From: Pseudomonas orientalis
Lineage (GTDB): Bacteria > Pseudomonadota > Gammaproteobacteria > Pseudomonadales > Pseudomonadaceae
Assembly: GCF_002934065.1 (NCBI RefSeq)
Contig: NZ_CP018049.1
Span: 246,501 to 310,500, forward strand
Length of the DNA: 64,000 nt
Direction of reading: 5' to 3'
Part shown: in pieces, positions 60,140-64,000 of the stretch
How the letters are laid out: every line of letters starts with the position of its first letter
How positions within the stretch are numbered: the stretch's first letter is position 1
Notes under the pieces: model-generated
Seen by the model: the letters and a program-made list of their open reading frames with translations, nothing else
Database searches by the model: none
What the model was told of the DNA's origin: nothing
Translations under genes and position numbers: made by a program

Positions 60140-61723
60140 TTAGTTGCTGATGGCCAGAATGCTCGCCTGGTACGACCCGACAAACACATCGAAATCGCCC
60201 ACTTCGTTCTGCTCAAGCTCGGCCTGCTGCGCCAGCGACTTACGCGCCAGTTCTTCAAAGCGCGCTTGTTCCTCGGCCGGCAGCGGTTCCTTGCGGAAGA
60301 ACTCGGCATGCACCTCGCTCTGGTGCAGCGAGAACTGCGCGAAACTTTCCTTACGCTCGGCCATCGCTGCCAGCACCTGGGCCGAGGGCGTCAGTGACGG
60401 GTCGTTGACCTTGGCCAACTGAGCGTCCAGCGCCTGGCTGTGTTCAGTGATGCCATGGCTCTCATCGAGCAGGGCGGCCAGAGGCGCAATCTGCTCCAGC
60501 AGCTCGGTGGCCCACGCTTTCATGTCCACCGCCTGGCCTTGACGCTGCAATTGCAGGCCCGGACGGCGACCTTCCTTGACCACGCTGAGGAAGTTGGACG
60601 TGGCATTGCCGCACTCGTTATTGGCGAACAGCGGGCTGTCATTCAGCGCGCAAAACAGCAGGAACGCGTCGAGAAAGCGTGACTCCGGCAGATCGATGCC
60701 CATCGGCAGGAACGGGTTGATGTCCAGGCAGCGCACTTCGATGTACTGGATGCCGCGCGCCATCAGCGCCTGGATCGGCCGCTCACCGGTATAGGTCACG
60801 CGCTTGGGGCGGATGTTGGAGTAGTACTCGTTTTCGATCTGCAGGATATTGGTGTTGAGCTGCACCCACTCACCGTCCTTGTGCGTGCCGACTTCGACAT
60901 AGGGCGCGTAGGGCGTTGCCACCGCTTCGCGCAGGCTGTCGGTGTAGCTGGCCAGGTCGTTGTAGCACGGCGTGAGGCCGGCCTGGGCGTTGCTCTGGTA
61001 ACCCAGGTCGCTCATGCGCAGGCTCGTGGCGTACGGCAGGTACAGGGTATCGGCGTCGAGCACTTCAAGCTGGTGCGAACGACCGCGCAGGAAGCCTGCG
61101 TCCAGGGCCGGCGAGGCGCCAAACAGGTACATCAACAGCCAGCTGTAGCGGCGGAAGTTGCGAATCAGCGCGATATAGGCGGTGGATTGATAGTCGCGGT
61201 CGGTGCCAACAAAGCCTTCGGCGTCCTTGAGCAACGGCCACAGCTGTTCCGGCAGCGAAAAGTTGTAATGGATGCCGGCGATGCACTGCATGGTCTTGCC
61301 ATAACGCAGGGCCAGACCCTTGCGGTAAACGTACTTGAGCTGTCCGATATTGGAGGTGCCGTAGTAGGCAATCGGAATATCTTCCTCGGCCGGCAACGGG
61401 CACGGCATCGAGGGGCTCCACAGGTATTCGCTGCCCAGTTTGGTGTAGGCAAAGCGATGGATCTTGTCCAGGCTGCTCAGGGTATCGGCCGGGTTGGGCA
61501 GTGCGGGAGTGATGAACTCCAGCAGCGATTCCGAGTAGTCGGTAGTGATCTGTTCGTGCGTCAACGCGGCGCCCAGGGCTTCCGGATGCGGCGTTTGGGC
61601 CAGGCGACCCTCACTGGTGACGCGCAGGCATTCACGCTCGATGCCATGCAGGCAGTGCTCTAGCAGGGAGAGGTGTTCGCGCTTGCCGAGCAGAGCCAGG
61701 CGGCGGTTGAGAAGTTCGCTCAA
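60140..61723 (-). CDS. gshA: Glutamate-cysteine ligase GshA
   Basis: 527 residues, the length of P. aeruginosa GshA. ATP-dependent joining of glutamate and cysteine, first step of glutathione synthesis, using the cysteine supplied by the other genes here. Type 1 family motifs: GIERECLRV near 30, [26 protein letters not shown] and [16 protein letters not shown]. The frame is open to a GTG at 61738, but the TTG at 61723 has AAGGA 7 bp upstream and gives the standard start [12 protein letters not shown]. So the start codon is probably TTG. Confidence 0.92.
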   Translation of the reverse strand: MSELLNRRLALLGKREHLSLLEHCLHGIERECLRVTSEGRLAQTPHPEALGAALTHEQITTDYSESLLEFITPALPNPADTLSSLDKIHRFAYTKLGSEYLWSPSMPCPLPAEEDIPIAYYGTSNIGQLKYVYRKGLALRYGKTMQCIAGIHYNFSLPEQLWPLLKDAEGFVGTDRDYQSTAYIALIRNFRRYSWLLMYLFGASPALDAGFLRGRSHQLEVLDADTLYLPYATSLRMSDLGYQSNAQAGLTPCYNDLASYTDSLREAVATPYAPYVEVGTHKDGEWVQLNTNILQIENEYYSNIRPKRVTYTGERPIQALMARGIQYIEVRCLDINPFLPMGIDLPESRFLDAFLLFCALNDSPLFANNECGNATSNFLSVVKEGRRPGLQLQRQGQAVDMKAWATELLEQIAPLAALLDESHGITEHSQALDAQLAKVNDPSLTPSAQVLAAMAERKESFAQFSLHQSEVHAEFFRKEPLPAEEQARFEELARKSLAQQAELEQNEVGDFDVFVGSYQASILAISN

Positions 61724-61937
61724 GTTGGATTCCTTCACGCGTCAGTCGCCCCAATATGGGGGTGGTCAAGACGGTCTACAAGGGTGAAGTTGAAACTGGC
61801 GTGATCGCCTGGTTCTGAGTCGATAGGACCCGCTCTGAATATGCCTACTTCACTCCATGAATTGGGCTACAGCGCAGCGAGAAAATTCCGACGCTGTTGT
61901 CACAGCGCCGAAATTAACTCAAATCATGTGCAGGGAG

Positions 61938-62321
61938 CTATAGGACAGCGAACGTGCCCTGTGCTTTTGCGACAAGTCTTTCGTCCTGGTACACCTCGGC
62001 TTCGACGACCAGGGTACGCCTGCCGGCGTGGATCACGCGGCTGGTGCACAGCACGTCGCCGTCTTCCACGGCGCGGATATAGTTGATCTTGCATTCGATG
62101 GTGGCGCTCTGCTGGTCGAACCCATGGGCGCTGGAACATGCCAGTCCCATGGTGATGTCCACCAGGCTGAAAATCGCCCCGCCGTGCAACTTGCCCCCGC
62201 GATTGCGCAACTGCGGCGCCAGGCTCAGGGCCACCTCGGCAACGCCTTCGTCCAGGCGCTGCAGGCGGCAGCCGATCAGTTCGCTGAACGCGCTCTGGGT
62301 CAAACCGGCCGGAATATCCAT
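61938..62321 (-). CDS. PaaI/YdiI-family hotdog thioesterase
   Basis: 127 residues of hotdog fold. The family motif is RNRGGKLHGGAIFSLVDITMGLA, with Asp as the likely catalytic residue, and TIECKINYIRAVEDGDV follows. Hydrolyses acyl-CoA of unknown type (PaaI acts on phenylacetyl-CoA derivatives). The ATG at 62321 overlaps the tex stop by one base (TGATG), so translation is coupled with tex. Confidence 0.87.
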   Translation of the reverse strand: MDIPAGLTQSAFSELIGCRLQRLDEGVAEVALSLAPQLRNRGGKLHGGAIFSLVDITMGLACSSAHGFDQQSATIECKINYIRAVEDGDVLCTSRVIHAGRRTLVVEAEVYQDERLVAKAQGTFAVL

Positions 62322-64000
62322 CAACGCTTCTTCAGTTGCTTGGCGTTGGCGAACAGCGAGGCCATGGCGTTGTTGCTCGGTGCGGCTGTCGCGGTGTCCT
62401 TGCGCGGCGCAGTGTGCTGCGACGGGCGCGGTGCCGAGCCAGGGCGCGCGCCACGGGCACCGTCGATTTTCTCGCCGGGGGTGTCGCTCATGCGCATCGA
62501 CAGGCCAACGCGTTTGCGTGGAATGTCGACTTCCATCACCTTGACCTTGACCACATCACCGGCCTTCACCGCTTCGCGCGGATCCTTGATGAATTTCTCC
62601 GAAAGCGCGGAGATATGCACCAAACCGTCCTGATGCACGCCGATATCCACGAATGCGCCGAAGTTGGTCACGTTGGTCACCACGCCTTCGAGGATCATGC
62701 CTGGCTGCAGGTCCTTGAGGTCTTCGACACCGTCCTGGAACTCGGCGGTCTTGAATTCGGGGCGCGGGTCGCGGCCGGGTTTTTCCAGCTCTTGCAGGAT
62801 GTCGGTGATGGTGGGCACGCCGAAGGTTTCGTCGGTGTACTTCTTTGGGTCCAGGCGCTTGAGGAACGCAGCGTCGCCGATCAGCGAGCGGATGTCGCGA
62901 TCAGTTTCGGCTGCAATGCGTTGGACCAGCGGATACGCTTCCGGGTGAACCGCTGAGGCGTCCAGCGGGTTATCGCCGTTCATTACGCGCAGGAAACCTG
63001 CGGCTTGCTCGAAGGTTTTTTCGCCCAGGCGCGCGACTTTTTTCAGCGCGGCGCGGGTTTTGAAGGCGCCGTTCTCATCGCGGTGATTGACGATATTCTG
63101 CGCCAGGGTAGCGTTGAGGCCGGAGATGCGTGCCAGCAGCGCCACGGACGCGGTGTTCACGTCCACACCCACGGCGTTCACGCAGTCTTCCACCACCGCA
63201 TCCAGGCCACGCGCCAGCTTGAGCTGTGACACGTCGTGCTGGTATTGGCCGACGCCGATGGACTTGGGATCGATCTTTACCAGTTCGGCCAGTGGGTCCT
63301 GCAGGCGACGGGCAATGGACACCGCGCCGCGGATGGACACGTCAAGGTCCGGAAACTCCTTGGACGCCAACTCCGAGGCCGAGTACACCGAAGCCCCCGC
63401 CTCGGAGACCATGACCTTGGTCATTCTCATCGCCGGGTACTTTTTGATCAGCTCGGCGGCCAGCTTATCGGTTTCGCGGCTGGCGGTACCGTTGCCGATG
63501 GCGATCAGGTCCACGGCGTGCTTGGCGCACAGGGCGGCCAGGACAGCCAGGGTCTGGTCCCACTTGTTGTGCGGTACGTGCGGGTAGACGGTGGCGTGGT
63601 CCAGCAGCTTGCCGGTGGCGTCGACCACCGCAACCTTGCAGCCGGTGCGCAGACCCGGGTCCAGGCCCAGGGTGGCACGCGGGCCCGCCGGTGCGGCCAG
63701 CAACAGGTCATGCAGATTGTGGGCGAATACGTTGATCGCCTCGGTTTCGGCGCCTTCACGCAGCTCGCCGAGCAGGTCGGTTTCCAGGTGGGTGTAGAGC
63801 TTGACCTTCCAGGTCCAGCGCACGACTTCACCGAGCCACTTGTCCGCAGGACGATTCTGATTCTGGATACCGAATTGTTGACCGATCATGCCTTCGCACG
63901 GGTGCATGGTGCCCGGCTGCTCGTCACCGACTTTCAACGCGGAGCTGAGAATGCCCTCGTTGCGGCCACGGAAGATTGCCAGGGCGCGGTGCGACGGCAT
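62321..64000 (-). CDS. tex: Tex RNA-binding transcription accessory protein, C-terminal part
   Basis: The 5' end lies beyond the window; about 559 of some 770-780 residues are present. Visible domains in order: YqgF-like RNase H fold ([17 protein letters not shown]), helix-hairpin-helix region ([30 protein letters not shown]), and a C-terminal S1 domain ([57 protein letters not shown]) with a basic low-complexity tail. Tex is conserved, binds nucleic acid and affects transcription and toxin expression. Confidence 0.95.
   Translation of the reverse strand: MPSHRALAIFRGRNEGILSSALKVGDEQPGTMHPCEGMIGQQFGIQNQNRPADKWLGEVVRWTWKVKLYTHLETDLLGELREGAETEAINVFAHNLHDLLLAAPAGPRATLGLDPGLRTGCKVAVVDATGKLLDHATVYPHVPHNKWDQTLAVLAALCAKHAVDLIAIGNGTASRETDKLAAELIKKYPAMRMTKVMVSEAGASVYSASELASKEFPDLDVSIRGAVSIARRLQDPLAELVKIDPKSIGVGQYQHDVSQLKLARGLDAVVEDCVNAVGVDVNTASVALLARISGLNATLAQNIVNHRDENGAFKTRAALKKVARLGEKTFEQAAGFLRVMNGDNPLDASAVHPEAYPLVQRIAAETDRDIRSLIGDAAFLKRLDPKKYTDETFGVPTITDILQELEKPGRDPRPEFKTAEFQDGVEDLKDLQPGMILEGVVTNVTNFGAFVDIGVHQDGLVHISALSEKFIKDPREAVKAGDVVKVKVMEVDIPRKRVGLSMRMSDTPGEKIDGARGARPGSAPRPSQHTAPRKDTATAAPSNNAMASLFANAKQLKKR

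Overview
The window reads as chromosomal DNA of a fluorescent-group Pseudomonas. The GC content is high, the proteins look typically pseudomonad, and intergenic gaps are packed with the TGTGGGAGGGGGCTTGCCCCCGA type of REP palindrome, mostly as inverted pairs (REPINs). I saw no tRNA, rRNA, CRISPR array or insertion sequence. Assignments rest on reading motifs and family resemblance; no database search was possible.

Most of the window is devoted to acquiring and processing sulfur. From the left: the end of the sulfate importer (cysT-cysW-cysA); a sulfate-ester module (atsR diverging from atsB-atsC, atsK, a phosphonate-monoesterase-type sulfatase, two paralogous LysR regulators and a TonB-dependent receptor); a tonB-exbB-exbD set; an SfnR-like AAA+ protein next to an orphan MetQ-like binding protein; a polar amino-acid-type ABC operon; a metQ-metN-metI importer with a DszA/NtaA-like flavin monooxygenase and two SfnB/DszC-like flavoproteins; a cystine importer with D-cysteine desulfhydrase and serine acetyltransferase; tauABCD; and gshA. 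This looks like a region for scavenging many organosulfur compounds and feeding sulfur into cysteine and glutathione.

Other blocks are: DUF962, a Crp/Fnr regulator, a periplasmic hydroxyisourate hydrolase, a GlcG-like protein and an orphan receiver domain (2.0-4.7 kb); an AraC regulator beside a fatty-acid-desaturase-like protein (4.8-7.0 kb); a triABC-like RND efflux operon with two adaptors (31.5-36.7 kb); a large secreted glycosidase-like protein (36.9-39.2 kb); a BCCT choline/betaine transporter under a perfect 30-bp palindrome, followed by an aldo/keto reductase (53-56.3 kb); and a thioesterase with the 3' part of tex (61.9-64 kb).

The most striking single observation is a gene at 19431-20303 that I cannot assign. 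It sits about 100 bp downstream of a perfect match to the HrpL-dependent hrp box (GGAACC-N15-CCACCAA), has a Ser/Thr-rich N-terminus, and carries a Cys and a late His that could form a papain-like site. It is a candidate orphan type III effector. Second is a 0.4-kb repeat, bounded on both sides by inverted REP sequences and present twice in opposite orientation (26.6-27.0 and 52.4-52.9 kb), which may be an unusually long REPIN-like mobile unit.
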